A stretch of DNA of 64,000 bases, taken from NCBI GenBank assembly GCA_027475525.1, contig JAMWFC010000117.1:2466183-2530182 (forward strand). The letters are read 5' to 3'. Each line of letters starts with the position of its first letter. Position 1 is the stretch's first letter. This document shows positions 35,480 through 47,525 of the stretch, in pieces. The notes under the pieces are model-generated. The model saw nothing but the letters and a program-made list of their open reading frames with translations, ran no database searches and had not been told where the DNA came from. Source of the stretch: Macrolepiota albuminosa (taxonomy: Eukaryota; Basidiomycota; Agaricomycetes; Agaricales; Agaricaceae). A program made the translations under genes and the position numbers.

Positions 35480-38370
35480 CAGGTATTCCTGATGCTACCT
35501 GAAGAACACCTCCAGGCTGAGGACACCGGCCTCAATGCTAAAACTGAAGACCAAATTCTCACCCAAGTTGTTCTTTCTGAATATCATGAGTTTGCTGATG
35601 TCTTCTCTGAGGATAGCACCAAGGATCTTCCCCTGCACCAGTCATACAACCACAAGATTGACGTCAAGAATGGCACAAAATTTCTACTCAGCAAGGTCTA
35701 CAACATGTCTGAGGTCGAACTCCATGCCCTCAAGGATTACCTCAATGACATGCTAGGTAAGGAATTCATCTGCACCTCAATCTCCACTGCTGGAGCACTG
35801 GTCCTCTTTGCCAAAAAGAAAGACAGGTCTCTCTGGCTATGTGTTGACTACCGGGAATTGAACAAGATCACCAAGAAGAACTGATACCTCCTTCCCCTTA
35901 TTGGAGACCTAGTCAACCACCTTCAAAAGGCCAAAGTCTACTCAAAGATCGACCTCCGCTCTGGTTACAACAACATCTGGATAGCCCCAGGACATGAATG
36001 GAAAACTGCTTTCTGCACTTGCTATGGCCTTTTTGAGTATCTGGTAATGCCCTTCAGTATGGCTAACTCCCCCACAACTTTCCAGTATTTTATAAACAAT
36101 ATCTTCCACAACATGAACAATGTCTTTGTCATTGTGTATCTGGATGACATTCTGATCTACTCTGACTCTCTTGACAAATACCAAATCCACATCTGACAAG
36201 TCCTCAAATGACTCCAGAGCTACAATCTACATGCAAAACCAGAGAAGTGCTCTTTTCACACCATGGAAGTTGAGTACCTTGGCATCATCGTCACTTCAGA
36301 CAGAGTCTGTATAGACCCTGCAAAGGTTGAAGCAATTCTCAACTAGTCTGCCCCAAAAAACATCAAGGAGGTACAATTCTTCCTCAACTTTGCGAACTTC
36401 TACCAACGCTTCATCAACAACTACTCCGGTATCACCAAGTCCCTCAACCAACTGATTTGGAAAAACACCCCCTGGGGGTGGAACAGTAAGTGCCAAAGTG
36501 CATTCACCTTACTCAAGGAAGCCTTCACTTTAACTCCAATCCTCTAGCACTACAACCCCACCCTTCTGATTGTCCTGGAGTGCGACGCCTCTGACTATGC
36601 CATTGCTGGCATTCTCTCACAGATGGGGCCAGACAACCAGGAACTCTGACCCATGGCCTTCTACACCTAATCAATGATCCTAGCCAAGCTCAACTACAAC
36701 ATCTATGACAAGGAACTTCTCATGATTGTCAAAGCTTTCAAGCAGTGGTGGGCCTACCTCAAAGGTACCCCCCACCAGATTCAAGTATACTCAGACCACA
36801 ACAACCTTCAGTACTTCACAACCACCACTCCTCAGCCACCGACAGGCTTGATGGTTCAAAGTTCTCTTGGAGTATGACTTTACTATCCATTACTGCCCTA
36901 GATGACTCAAAGCCAAACTGAATGCCCTCATCCAACGTTCAGACATCTACTCTAAGAAGTCCTTCAAGGTGGAGTGAAACACCTTCAATCATCATGTGGT
37001 AATCCTCTCCAAACATTTGAATGTGGTACTAATCTTGAATGAAAAAGGAATTCTAAAACAGATCCAAGACTCATGTCCATCTTGACATCCTCCAGCAACA
37101 CCACAACCACAAGCTCAGAGACCACCCAGGAATATGTAAGACACTCCAACTCATTTCCCACACTTACTTTTGGCTAGGAATGAAGAAGGACATCACCTAG
37201 TATGTCTGAGCCTGCAAACTGTGCCTCCAGGCCAAAATACCCCGGCACAAACCCTACAGACTGCTCAAACCCCTGCCCATTGGACGACACCCATGGTCCT
37301 CAATTTCTATGGACCACATTGTCGAACTCCTGGACTTGGAGGGCTTGGATGCCATTCTTGTCATCATGTGCCGACTCATGAAACAAGCCAATTTCATCCT
37401 GTGCCACACCACCAACAATGCCCCAGGCTTTGTCTGGCTCTTCCTGAAACATGTGTTCTCAAAGCATGGACTTCCCAATGACATCATCTCCAATCGGGGC
37501 CTCTTCTTCATTTTGAAGTTTTGAACGTCCCTATGCAAGGCTCTCAGCATCTGAGTCAACCTTTCCACTGCATATCACTCAGAGACTGACAGACAAACTG
37601 AGCAGGTCAACCAGACCCTAGAACAGTATCTCCAGATCTATGTCAATTACCTCCAGAATGACTAGTGTGCCAAATTTCCCCTTGCTAAATTCACCTACAA
37701 TAATACCCCCCACTCCACTATGGGTGTATTCGTGTATTCCCCTTCTTCACCAATAAGGGGTACCACCCCCAGTTGACTCTGTTCCTCCAGGATATCTCCG
37801 CTCATGCAGCTCATGAGGTCACCTAGGACCTCTGGGATCTCCATGAGTTCCTCCAGAGCAAGATTGAGGTCACCAACAAGGCCTACTCCAAACACACTGA
37901 CTCCCACCATGAACCCACATCTGACTGGAACTCCAAAACCCTGGTCTGGCTTGACCAGCGCAATCTCTGCACAAGGCGCCCCTCTGTGAAGCTCAACCAC
38001 AAGTGTTTCAGCCTCTTCAAAATAACCCAGAAGGTGTTCTCACATACCTATCATCTCAACCTTCCTCCAGGATTAAAGAGACTCCACCCTGTATTCCATG
38101 TCCAGCTCCTCAAAAAGCTCACCCTGGACCTCTTCCCTGGACAACATCCTGACCAACACCCTCTCTTTCAAAGTGAACAATGAGTACCACTATGAGGCAA
38201 ACCACATTCTCGACTCCCAGGTCATTTGACTATGTCGTGCAGTGGGCTGGTTATGGACCAGAGGACGACACCTGAAAATCCCTGGCAAACCTAAAAGATG
38301 CTCCTGACAAGCTTCAGGAATTCCACAACTCCTACCTGGACAAGCCTCACACTCTCTGGAGCTGAGAACC
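35480..38370 (+). pseudogene. C2 pol: RT, RNase H, integrase, chromodomain (broken)
   Basis: RT starts near 35570 (YHEFADVFSED) with YLDD at 36137-36148. RNase H has ECDASDYAIAGIL near 36580 and IYDKELLMIV. Integrase finger near 37060-37230, catalytic part near 37310-37650. Chromodomain near 38180-38360 (EYHYEANHILDSQ, then [11 protein letters not shown] in another frame). Stops of all three kinds and several frame changes. It retains the segment (about 36200-36270, HAKPEKCSF) that is missing from C1. Confidence 0.83.
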
Positions 38371-38519
38371 TCACAGATGGCCATAAGGGTGTAATCCTTG
38401 CCTCTGGCAACATCAGAGATTCAACTTCTACCAATAAGTTTTTTCCTTGCTTCTTCATTCTCTCTTCCATTCTGATTTTTCTGCACTAAACACATACAAT
38501 ACCGGGTATGTACAGGCTA

Positions 38520-40406
38520 GATTATAGTATTCTACAGAAAGGAAGGGAACTCCCTTCAGACCAAGAAGTCTACAAGCCCAAAACCCTGCTGGAACCCCCT
38601 ACTGCCAAAGTCCCAGCCTCCCCTGAACTTCCCAAAACACTTGTTTCCACATCTGCTGCCATCACTGCCACCTCCATTGCAGCCACCATGGCTGCCACCC
38701 TTTTATTGTATGAAGAAAGAGGCTCTTCCAGAGACCACAAGGTTCCACCTTCAATGGGCAGCCAGCAAATGCTCCAGCTGACCCACCCCCTGGGTAACCT
38801 TGCCTGGAAGAGGACCAAACATCATGACCAACCCCTGGGAGATGGAGGCATGGGCTAAAGCACTGCTGTCCAGGTGGTGGTGGTGTTCCCATGCCCAGCC
38901 TGAGGAAGTCAGTCAAAGTTAGAAACCTGGAAAGAGACTCACGCATCGCCTCTCCTTAAGCAGTGGCTATGCTCCCCACCAGCCAACTCCTCTGGCAGAC
39001 CAGACTTGCCTGCACCTCCTCTACCCTCCTTAGCAATTCTTGCAACTCTGCTGCCCTCACCTGCTGTGCCTTGGCTCTGGGCAATTGACCATCTCTCTGC
39101 TCCAGCTGGGCCCACAGGCCCACAGCCCACAGCCTCCTCCTCCAACACCTCCTGGGCCTGAACTGCCACCTCCCTCTTGGCCTGCAAATCCTTCCACAAC
39201 TATCTCAACTGTCTCTCCTACTGTAACTCTGAGTATGTCTCTCAGAGCCTCTCTAACAAGCAACACTCCCAGATTTCCACATCCCCCAACTAATGGCAAA
39301 GCAATGCAATGACCTCAGTCTCAGGCTTGGGAGCAACTTCAGGAATGGGCTGGAATGAGCTGGACAAAAACACTCCCCCCCAGACTCCAATGGACCCACA
39401 ACCAGAGATGGAGAAGACCTCCGCTGATTTTAGATGGGGGGCTGACAATCCTCATCCGACTCCTCAGAAGAAGCTTGACACTTGCCCTTGTCCTGATGGG
39501 GCTCCTCCGGCTTCTTGTCTGAGCACTGCACCATGGCTGAATGTTTGGCATGGTGCCAACACACTGGATCCCCCTCCTCCTGTCTACCAGACAGCACAGC
39601 ACCCCTTGATGGCCCCCTCATTCTTGCCCTCATACAAGTACCCTGAACCCCTCTCAAGTGCTCCATCACCCACTCCTCCCCCTATCTCTGCTCCTGAGCC
39701 ATCTACCATGCCCTCCATGCCAGCCCCACTGAACATCATTCATGCCTCAGGCAACAGGATGTGCACATTGAAGTGTCCTGACATGCCCCCACCACTGGCT
39801 CCTCAGATTTGCAAGAACCCCCTTGTAAGCACACATAACACACTATGAAGAGTCAGCAGGACCTGGACATGGCCCAGGACAACACTCACCAGACCTGCAG
39901 CCTCACACCAACAACGTGCTGGATAGCCTGGGTAACACCCCTGAGCAACCATGAACTGCTCCAGCATCACCTGGTCTTGCAAGATGCGCTGCACAGTAGA
40001 GACAGGCCACACTTCCTCTATCCTGAGAGACGGTCAATTGGCCTGAAAGAATAAATCAGAAGGGCAAGGATGAGGCATCTGGGGAGGCTCAGATGGCCTA
40101 GCCACTGCAGGAGAGGGGATGCCTGGGGAAGGGGGGATGGCCTAGCCACCACAGAAGGGGTTAAAGGCCTGACTGAAGGAGGCTGTGGGATCAGACCAGG
40201 AGGAAGAGATATGGAATCTATGAAGACTAAGAAGCAAGTCCAGGAGACAATTCAAGACACTTACTAGTCAGTTCATTGATGTGCTGATGGTTCCACTGCC
40301 AGTTATACTCTCCCCAGCATCAATTGTACTCCTGCCAGGATGCCAGAGAGTTGTCCCCTGCAGGAGGAGGAGTGGGGAAGTGGAGAGGCATAACTGGCCA
40401 TGACAT
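38520..40406 (-). pseudogene. Antisense C6-cluster gene of C2 (broken)
   Basis: ATG 40406-40404 (MSWPVMPLHFPTPPP); the PTPPP block parallels the A and C1 genes. The exon ending CWCEAAGL at 39890 is followed by a 47-nt intron (39889-39843, GTGAGT...ATAG). The next exon begins with the cysteine cluster C-x2-C-x6-C-x15-C-x2-C-x6-C (39842 to 39733), readable after allowing one missing base; TGA (39738-39736) precedes the last Cys as in C1. A coiled-coil-like region (39199-38950), a 43-nt intron (38942-38900, GTGAGT...CTCAG) and a final exon opening WAWEHHHHLD, matching WAQEHHLLLDG of C1. Decayed beyond function. Confidence 0.62.
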
Positions 40407-40551
40407 AATGAATAGGGAGAGTGGCAAAAAAAATTTTCTTTTTCTAGCCCTCCAGTTAATGGCATCATGCTCCAGGCTTTGACTTCAGATTCCATGCAGA
40501 AGGTGCACAGCTACCACTGCTTTGAAGGGTCTCAGCACTAGAGAAGGGTGA

Positions 40552-41330
40552 TGTCATAACCCATTACCCCGGCATATCACGCAAACTCTAATGTGCCACA
40601 ACCCAGCACACCATGTGAGCCCCAACATCCTGCCCTCATCATCCAACCAAGCAACTGGCACCAGTGCCCACCCACAAGCTCCAGGCCCTACCAATTACCC
40701 CCAGCATTCAGCTCAGCACCAACTGATGGGCCCCAACTGATCTCTCCAGTACCATACCTATACCCAGACAATAAGCTGCACAGGACTTGCACCCAGACAA
40801 TACAGCACACAGGACTGACCACATGGAGCCTAGCCCCAAAGCTCACCCAAACACTCCAGACCTTAGCTGCTGTAGGTATATAGCTGGTAGCAAGCAATCC
40901 ATTACAGTAGTCTTAATACTGCTATAACTCCTACCTCTATACTCTCTTGTCTATTCCATATCACTTGTTCAATCTATTTTCTTACTCTTTCAAGTCTCCT
41001 GGTCTACTAAGTCTCACTTCGATCTTCTTTCCATCTCTTGGTCTCAGTCTCAGTCTCCCGGTCTCAGTCTCTTTCTCCAATCACTCTCCACTGCCTCCAC
41101 ACTCTAACCGGCTCTGCTTTCCTCTTTGCCATATTCTGAACTTCACCTGAGATCCTCCCCCACCCTATCCACAAACTCTGGCATCCCGTGTACTTCCTGG
41201 AGCATTCTCATGCCTCACCCAAAACTCCAGAACTCACTCTTTGTTGCCCAGAGACACTCTGTAGACTCCGAATCTGTCTAGTAAGGGCTCGCTTGCCTCC
41301 AGAAGTCCCCATTGTCAGTGGAACCTGACA
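40552..41330 (+). repeat. 3' LTR of C2
   Basis: 779 bp, TGTCATAACCC to AACCTGACA, preceded by the purine tract AGAGAAGGGTGA. Diverged visibly from the 5' LTR, which supports an old insertion. Confidence 0.85.
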
Positions 41331-42640
41331 GTTCATTTTCATTTGGGCTGAGCTTATAGAGCACAGGTATGCAATCTCTTGCTTTCTGTTCTTTGTTTAT
41401 ATTTATCCATGGTTTTGTCACAGTCTTACTATACAGGAAAAAACTGGTTGCCACTGTGTCCCAGGCTCTTGCAAAGCATAGCATCTCTAGGTTCTTGATT
41501 CTTTTGTCAAGGATGGCTGCTTCTTTCCTCTTAGAGTTCTTGTCCAACTGCATATTATTTAAAATCTCCTTTCTATTTCTTTTTAGTGCACTGATGTCGT
41601 GTAAGATTTTGGCTTCATCTCTTTTGATCATTGCCTTATAGTTTCTATTATCTTTTCCTTAAAGGACTTGTGTAGACATTGTAGATTTTCCCATTCAGTT
41701 CTGTTCTTCTCACACATTTCTAGTTTTTCTTGATGTTTGAGCCCTAATTTTTCAATTCTATCTATAAGTTCCTCATCTTTTTAACAGGTAAACCGGCATG
41801 GCATATCTTTTTTTGCCAATGTATGGTTGCCAAGGGTTGAGTAGAGTCATCGATATCATGGCATGATCTGTGTTTATACCTGATCAATCTATTTTCCAGT
41901 CCCAACTATATGTGAGGAGGGCTTCTTCAAGGTATATCCTGTCTATTCTGGACTGTATTGGTTTATTTATTATTTGGTATGTGAAGTCTACTGTTGTTGG
42001 GGTTTCTCATCTCCACCCATCTGCTAGGTCTAGATACATTTTTAGTGCAGCTAGAGCTCTTGTGGCTCCCACTGGGTTAGTGTGGGCAGGTAACCTATCT
42101 ATTGCCTCTTCAACCAGGTTTGTATCTCCTAACATGACATTTGATTTCAGGATACTAGGTTGAGTAGTCCAGTGTGCTTTTAGTTTCTGCCAGAATTTTT
42201 CATTCTCTTCTGGTCTGTTCAGTGCATAGACATTCAGGCAGCTTAGTATCTTTTCTTCGAACTATGGAATTTCTAGTACAATTGCTCTTCCAGGAATAAG
42301 TTCTCATGATCTTGCCTCTGGCCATCTTGTAGTCTGCTTATTCAGAATAAAGGCTACTCCCATCACATTTGGATATTCTGGGTCTGAGCTTGTCAGTATT
42401 CTCATTTGTCTTTGAAAGAGCTCTTCAATTTCCTCTCTTTTCCTTGCATCTATATGGGTTTCTTGTACAGCCAATATATTGATTTTCTTTTCTCTCATCA
42501 GCTGACACAGTTCACACCATTTTGTCATGGTAGATGAGGAGTTCCTTCCTTTTATGTTTAGTGATGCAAAACTTAGTGCTCCTCTCTTGCTTTTGCCCTT
42601 TTTTGGTGTCCTGGAAAGTGGGCTTGTCCTTCCTATCATT
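41331..42640 (-). pseudogene. LINE endonuclease and linker to RT (broken)
   Basis: The minus strand from 42639 has an APE-type endonuclease start: SLNIKGRNS and ILAVQETHID (Gln-Glu-Thr-His block near 42460). The linker follows (41631-41336, Lys-rich). It joins the RT piece at 29893 across C2. Stops break the frame. The endonuclease would nick the target DNA to prime reverse transcription. Confidence 0.78.
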
Positions 42641-43249
42641 GTTTCCAGCCCCTCTTCAAAAAGAGTCCATGTTAGAGATTCCTCTGCCAGGAGCTGGCTA
42701 TATCATGATTCATTGCCAGTCCTTCTCAGGCCATTGTCAGGGTCATAGATGATGGTTCGGCCATAGTCTCCTCCTGTCTGAGCAGGGAGTATCCTGTTGT
42801 CTGTAATTGACTCCCATATTTGTGTTTCATCTCTATTTATGACAGGTGGTGGTTTTGGACAATGTTCAAGTGGTTTAAACTCTCACTTCAGCAGGAGTGC
42901 TGCACAGCACTGCCTATTGTACATATGACTGCTGCCTGGACTTTTCTAGCCCAGTGAGGGGGCCAAGTTTGGATTACCTGCCATCTGAAAACCCAGTAAA
43001 TTCATCCTTACTTTTTTAGCCCAACATAGTGCTGGAAATATTAGACTTCATAAGCATTCATAGTCATTGAGGCATTTTGCCATTCACAGATGCATATAAC
43101 AGGGGTTTATCTACATTCACGTCTACCTCTGCTGGAGTCTGCATTCTGGCCACCAATCCTCCAGTTTTCTGCTTGATGTTTGTGTCTGTTCCCGTTGCTC
43201 TGGTAAGTTTTACCTCCTTTGCTCAACATTGTGAATTCAACAGTTTTCT

Positions 43250-43511
43250 CTATTTTACCAGCTTCTTTGTTTCTGAATTAGTCTGCCATTGACACATATG
43301 TGCATTGTGCAAGGTTGTGGTCTGCACCTTTGCAGTTATAACAGTGAGGTCAGAACCTTTCATCTACCAGAGTCACACTACTGCAGTCCATGTTGACAAA
43401 TTTGGTCTCCCTGATGTGTTGGATGAGGATGAAATAGCTCATCCAAGTGATCAGGGGTAGGTACCAGAAAAAAGTGTTCCATGTTGGCTTCCAGGATCTG
43501 TACATAGATGA
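43250..43511 (-). pseudogene. LINE ORF1 C-terminal part with CCHC knuckle
   Basis: Minus-strand segment about 43505-43350 (SWKPTWNTFFWYL...) followed by CYNCKGADHNLAQC (C-x2-C-x4-H-x4-C) near 43345-43300. Such a knuckle is typical of LINE ORF1 nucleic acid-binding proteins and fits its position just upstream of the endonuclease. Confidence 0.7.
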
Positions 43512-44470
43512 GCAGTGATGATGCCAACTATGGTTGGGTGCGCTGGACATACACGCAGTACAACATCATTTCCAGTGCCTAGCATGCAGAGTTGTAAGGA
43601 GTCCTGACAGGGTCCTAGTGTGCTCAAGCAGATGTGATAGAACAATGTGCTAAATGATAGCGCCTAGAGTGCTACCTAGTAAACAGTAAGCACCATAGTT
43701 TAAGCAAGGATAAAGAGAAGAAGACAAGTCGTGCAGCATAATGTGCCTGTAGGTGGCACCATAAACGATGAAGATGAGATAGACAAAGCTAGCACCCAAC
43801 TTAGTGACAAAGTCAGGCAAAGCTAGTGCAATTTGAATGCTAAGTGTAACTGGGTGCTCAAGAGGTTACAATTTGTTGTTATGTACATGTGAAGTAGCTA
43901 TTTTATATACTATGTGCTACTGTGTTTTCCAAGATAAGTCCATCTGCGGTGCTACCTCTTAGCACCTCTCCTCGTAGTTCCCTCTAACAGTGACCTGTCA
44001 ACGGCAACCCGTTGCACATGGATGATGGCAACCAATGGCATTATGACTCACAGCAACTAACAGCGACTCTAAATTGACTTAGAATTATATAAGTCTGCTC
44101 ACTCTTAATATAATTCTGATTGGCCAGGCTGTTCTGGGATATGGTTGGAAAATCCTTGACAAATGCCATGAGCACTAATGTTGGTGCTACTCATTGTGTC
44201 AATTCCTGACAGGTCCAGATGTCAGGTTTAAGTATATCCTGTGCTGCTGTCATTGATTCTTTTAGACTTCTGATTGGGTGCCTTGTCAAATGGCAGCACC
44301 TACTGCTGACCCCTTCTGGAAGTGATTGGGGTTTGGTCAGAGTCCCCTTCCCATTATTGTATTAGCACTATACATTCTGAGCCTCCTTGGTCTTTGAAAT
44401 AAATGAATGAGGTGTGCTGAAGGACTGGTAACTGGTGATTAGGGTAAATGAATAAGTCCTGCAATAGAGC
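43512..44470 (-). repeat. Repeat D, copy 2 (LTR-like, inverted to copy 1)
   Basis: Reverse-complement homologue of 26480-27490, with the TATA-like TATATAAAATAG and the shared end GTCAGGACTCC. It interrupts LINE ORF1. Edges approximate. Confidence 0.6.
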
Positions 44471-44643
44471 GACAGAGCTAGGGCTGCTCTGTACCCAAAC
44501 TGGTCGCTAGAGTCTCCAGTACATCAAGTGTTGGTCGACCTATAATGTCCAGCAGTCTACCATATCCTCCTCTTTTACCAGACGAACTTCCAAGTTTCAT
44601 AAAATTTTTATCGCTGAGTCTACGTTATGCTATGATGTTTCAT
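44471..44643 (-). pseudogene. LINE ORF1 middle fragment beside B
   Basis: Short piece between repeat D and B. The minus-strand frame continues that of 61317-60915 across the B insertion (segment IKIL...NLEVRLVKEEDMVDCW). Ends with the B target duplication TTCAT (44639-44643). Confidence 0.5.
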
Positions 44644-44878
44644 TGTAACGAAGTTACAGGGATTGTGGGAGCTTAGGTTCACACTGCACAGAATCAGACC
44701 AGTCCGGTCTATTGACTATGTAGTATCAACACAAAATAAGCTGCTTTGTAAGCAGCTGGTAAACTAATTTATATAATAATGTAAATTAATATTATATTAT
44801 AATAAATATAATATAATAGTATCTACTGTAAGGTAAGTAAAGCTATGTGGCCAACGCCACATAGCGGACTACGCTACA
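44644..44878 (-). repeat. 3' LTR of element B
   Basis: 235 bp, on the minus strand TGTAGCGTAG to CTTCGTTACA (TGTA/TACA ends). By eye identical over its whole length to the 5' LTR at 60675-60909. TSD TTCAT at 44639-44643. Confidence 0.92.
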
Positions 44879-44888
44879 CACCCCCCAA
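44879..44888 (-). other. Polypurine tract of B
   Basis: On the minus strand TTGGGGGGTG directly abuts the 3' LTR (TGTAGCG). Confidence 0.75.
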
Positions 44889-44923
44889 TCAGACCGAGCT
44901 ATGGTCTTGAGATAATACGACGG

Positions 44924-47525
44924 TCATGCCATCGGTAAGTCAGGGACGGGGGCAATGGGAGAGTTCCCAGGCTCCCGGAATGGATCGGCAGTCACGTCGT
45001 CCATGTCGTAGTCGAGGAGTTCATCCTCGGGTGCGGGCGCGTAGGAAGTACCCGAAGGCCCTGCTACTGGCAGGGAATCGTCATAGTCCCGGAGGGGGGA
45101 CAGTGTGAGATTGGGGTCGATGGTCGACCCCGGGACAGGTGGTTGGGGATCAGGCAGATCCCCGGTGTCGGACGGGTACTGGCGCGTCCAGATTTCGCGG
45201 GCATGAATGTCTTGCCCGATGGAGAGGTACATCCCCTTGGCGAGCGCGTCGTCGTATGCACGACGACTGTCCTGCTGCTGGAGCATCAGGCGTTGGCGGT
45301 CGCCAATGGTGGCCTCGCGCCACCCATCCCACTGCGGGATGGACTGGGGTGTACCGTAGTGGTCGAGGCGTTGTAGCCTCTCGTCGTCGATAGCAGCCGC
45401 CTCGTTGTAGAGCCGGCTGTCGCTGAAGAATAGATGGGCCAAGTAGGTGACCCCATAAGTGTACGCGTGGTCAGCCCAGCTGACCAGGATTTGATTGTGA
45501 AGAAGGACGCGTAACGCGTCCGACGTGGAGAACATGGAAGCTGACGCTTCCGGAATGTCCACAGCCCGAACCTCGAAGGTAGGGTCGTCGGCGTGGATGG
45601 GCTCAAAGGCTTGCCCCGTGGCCGCCTCGTACTCAGCCACGGCCTTTTTGTAGAGGCCTGGCCTGGCGAAGACGTAGGCCAGGTACTTGTATACCGTGGC
45701 CTTGGAGGGGCGGCTGGCGCTGAGGGCGCGTACAAGCGCAAACCCAAAGAGGCTGCGCCAATGAATGTGCATGGCTCGGTCCATGGCCAGACCGGTCCAC
45801 ACGTTGGACGTCCCAGGGCGTCCATAGAGGAGGGCATATGAGCCCAGGTAGTCCAAAGCAAATGGTTGCTTTGGATCAGGAGGAGTAAGGCCGACGAAGG
45901 CAATTTTCCCTCCCTCTTTGCGGCAATAGAGCCGCGACGGCACAATCATTCGCGGGAAACTTTCCCGCTCCTCTGGACTCGCGAAGGGTACCGCGATAGT
46001 CCTATACTCGACCTCGTCAAGTAAATGAGACATAGCTCTGTCTCGGGCCGTAGGGTGGCAGTTGAGCGCCACCCGCTTGAATTCATTGAGCAAGAGATAG
46101 CCCAACTGACGCTGACGAAGCGGCGTAAACTGGTTGTTAACCAGTGCGTGAAGTCTGCGGACTTCTCGAGGACTGCGGGGAAACCCGCGAGGTGCAACTT
46201 GGTACACCTTACTGTTGTGGGGCGTCGCGGCGGCGTTGCCCTGTTTATCGTCCTCGAAGGACCTGGCTGCGTGGGCTTCTTGCCCGACGAAGATGGTATT
46301 GGTCATTGGTGACCAATAGAATTGGGGAGCCAACCCCACGCCAAAGAATGAGTTCTGGCACTCAATAGTGTGATCACGGTAGATCACCACACCGAGCGCA
46401 TCAGGAATGCGCCCGGTTTCGTCCTCAAGGAGGGCGGCCCCTCGTTTGGCGCTGTTCTGCGCCCGACGCTCCATCTTGGCTCGGCAATTGCTGTTGCGCC
46501 GTTCGCGCGCCATATGTTGTGCCGCCGTCTCGTGCGGCACTGGGGATTCCATACGAGCCTCTTCAGGCTCCTCATACCAATCGTCGTCGGAGGGCGGGGA
46601 AGGCAGCCTCTCCGGCTCCGACTTCTCAGATCGTGGGTCCATTGCCCACACACACCGCGGGAGTCGGGCTGGCAGGCCCTCTACCAGTATAGCGGGTAAA
46701 AAGGGGATGTTCGCCCCTGGGGCCCCTTTCGGGGCATCCTCGGGGAAGTGCACGTTGACGTAGGCGCGCCCTTCCGGTTGCTTACCCCGACGATCCTTTC
46801 GGGGTTGTGAGGCCTTGGCCTCAGTGGGGCGTGTGCTCACGCCCCTGGAACTCTGCTCCCCAGAGTACGTGGTGGATACCACGGATACTGGTCGCGAAGA
46901 CGCGACCTCAGACGCACCGCTGGCGAGGCGCTGGATAAGCCGGGGGGCGGCTGGAGCAGGAACATCTTCATAAGGGAGGATGTCCCGTCCTAGACCGGCC
47001 TCCCGGCCGGGGGCAGCAACGCTCGACGTAATCGAGCGGGAGGGCGCGTCCTCCACTCCTTGCCGACGCGCCCTTTTGCTGGAGTCGGTGTCCCGACTCG
47101 GGGGTGTAGTCTGCCGCTTACGAGCGGCCGAAATGGCAAGGAGATCAGTTTTGCGCTGAGCGCGCATATGATCCATGTCGTCCATCATCCGGCAGATGAG
47201 GACGACTGCCTCCGCATCGTGGAGGAATGATGACTCTGCGGGTACATCGTACCCGTTATCTCCCAGACGTTGGAGAAGGGTAGCCAGGACTAAGTCCTGG
47301 CTGTGAGTGGGCTCGACAGCCCGTGCTTTTCCTTTGTCGCGTCGAGGACGCGACTCTTCTTCCGAGCTGGGCTTGGATTGGTGCGGCATTTCCAGCCGCT
47401 GTAGCAAGGAGAGCTTGGCCAAGCTCTCCGTCGGCGCATCAGCCGATGAACTGATGCTCCGCTCTGTATTGAGAGTTTCTGTACTCTCACTGGCCGCGGT
47501 GGCCTGCACGAGGGATGCTTTGCGT
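44924..47525 (-). CDS. Accessory ORF of element B, about 860 codons, 5' end cut by A3
   Basis: Long intact minus-strand frame ending at 44924, just upstream of the B purine tract. I do not recognise its family. N-terminal third: charged, Ser/Arg-rich, probably disordered. Middle: HMARERRNSNCRAKMERRAQNSAKR, a basic stretch. C-terminal half (from about 46350): an ordered-looking domain with FYWSPMTNTIFVG, LDYLGSYALLYGRPGTSNVW and MHIHWRSLFGFALVRAL. Tail acidic and Pro-rich. The frame is still open at the A3 LTR boundary (47525), with a TGA only inside the LTR and no early ATG, so A3 cut off its start. Same strand as B gag-pol, CpG-rich and undecayed. Not an integrase by any motif I can see. Confidence 0.7.

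Larger units (their letters stand above)
29899..41330 (+). mobile_element. Chromodomain Ty3/gypsy element C2 nested in the LINE (decayed)
   Basis: LTRs 29899-30647 and 40552-41330; PBS 30648-30659; gag from 30680; twin protease units (33528, 33996); a separate 0.9-kb insert at 34548-35459; RT to chromodomain 35480-38370; an antisense gene 40406-38520; a purine tract before 40552. It is more decayed than C1: stops include TAG and TAA as well as TGA, and CpG is nearly gone. Flanked by a 5-bp target duplication with one mismatch. Confidence 0.85.

Noticed and set aside
45286..45945. 219-codon minus-strand frame overlapping the B accessory ORF
   Set aside because: Alternate frame of a longer, better-supported ORF; high GC without stops explains it.
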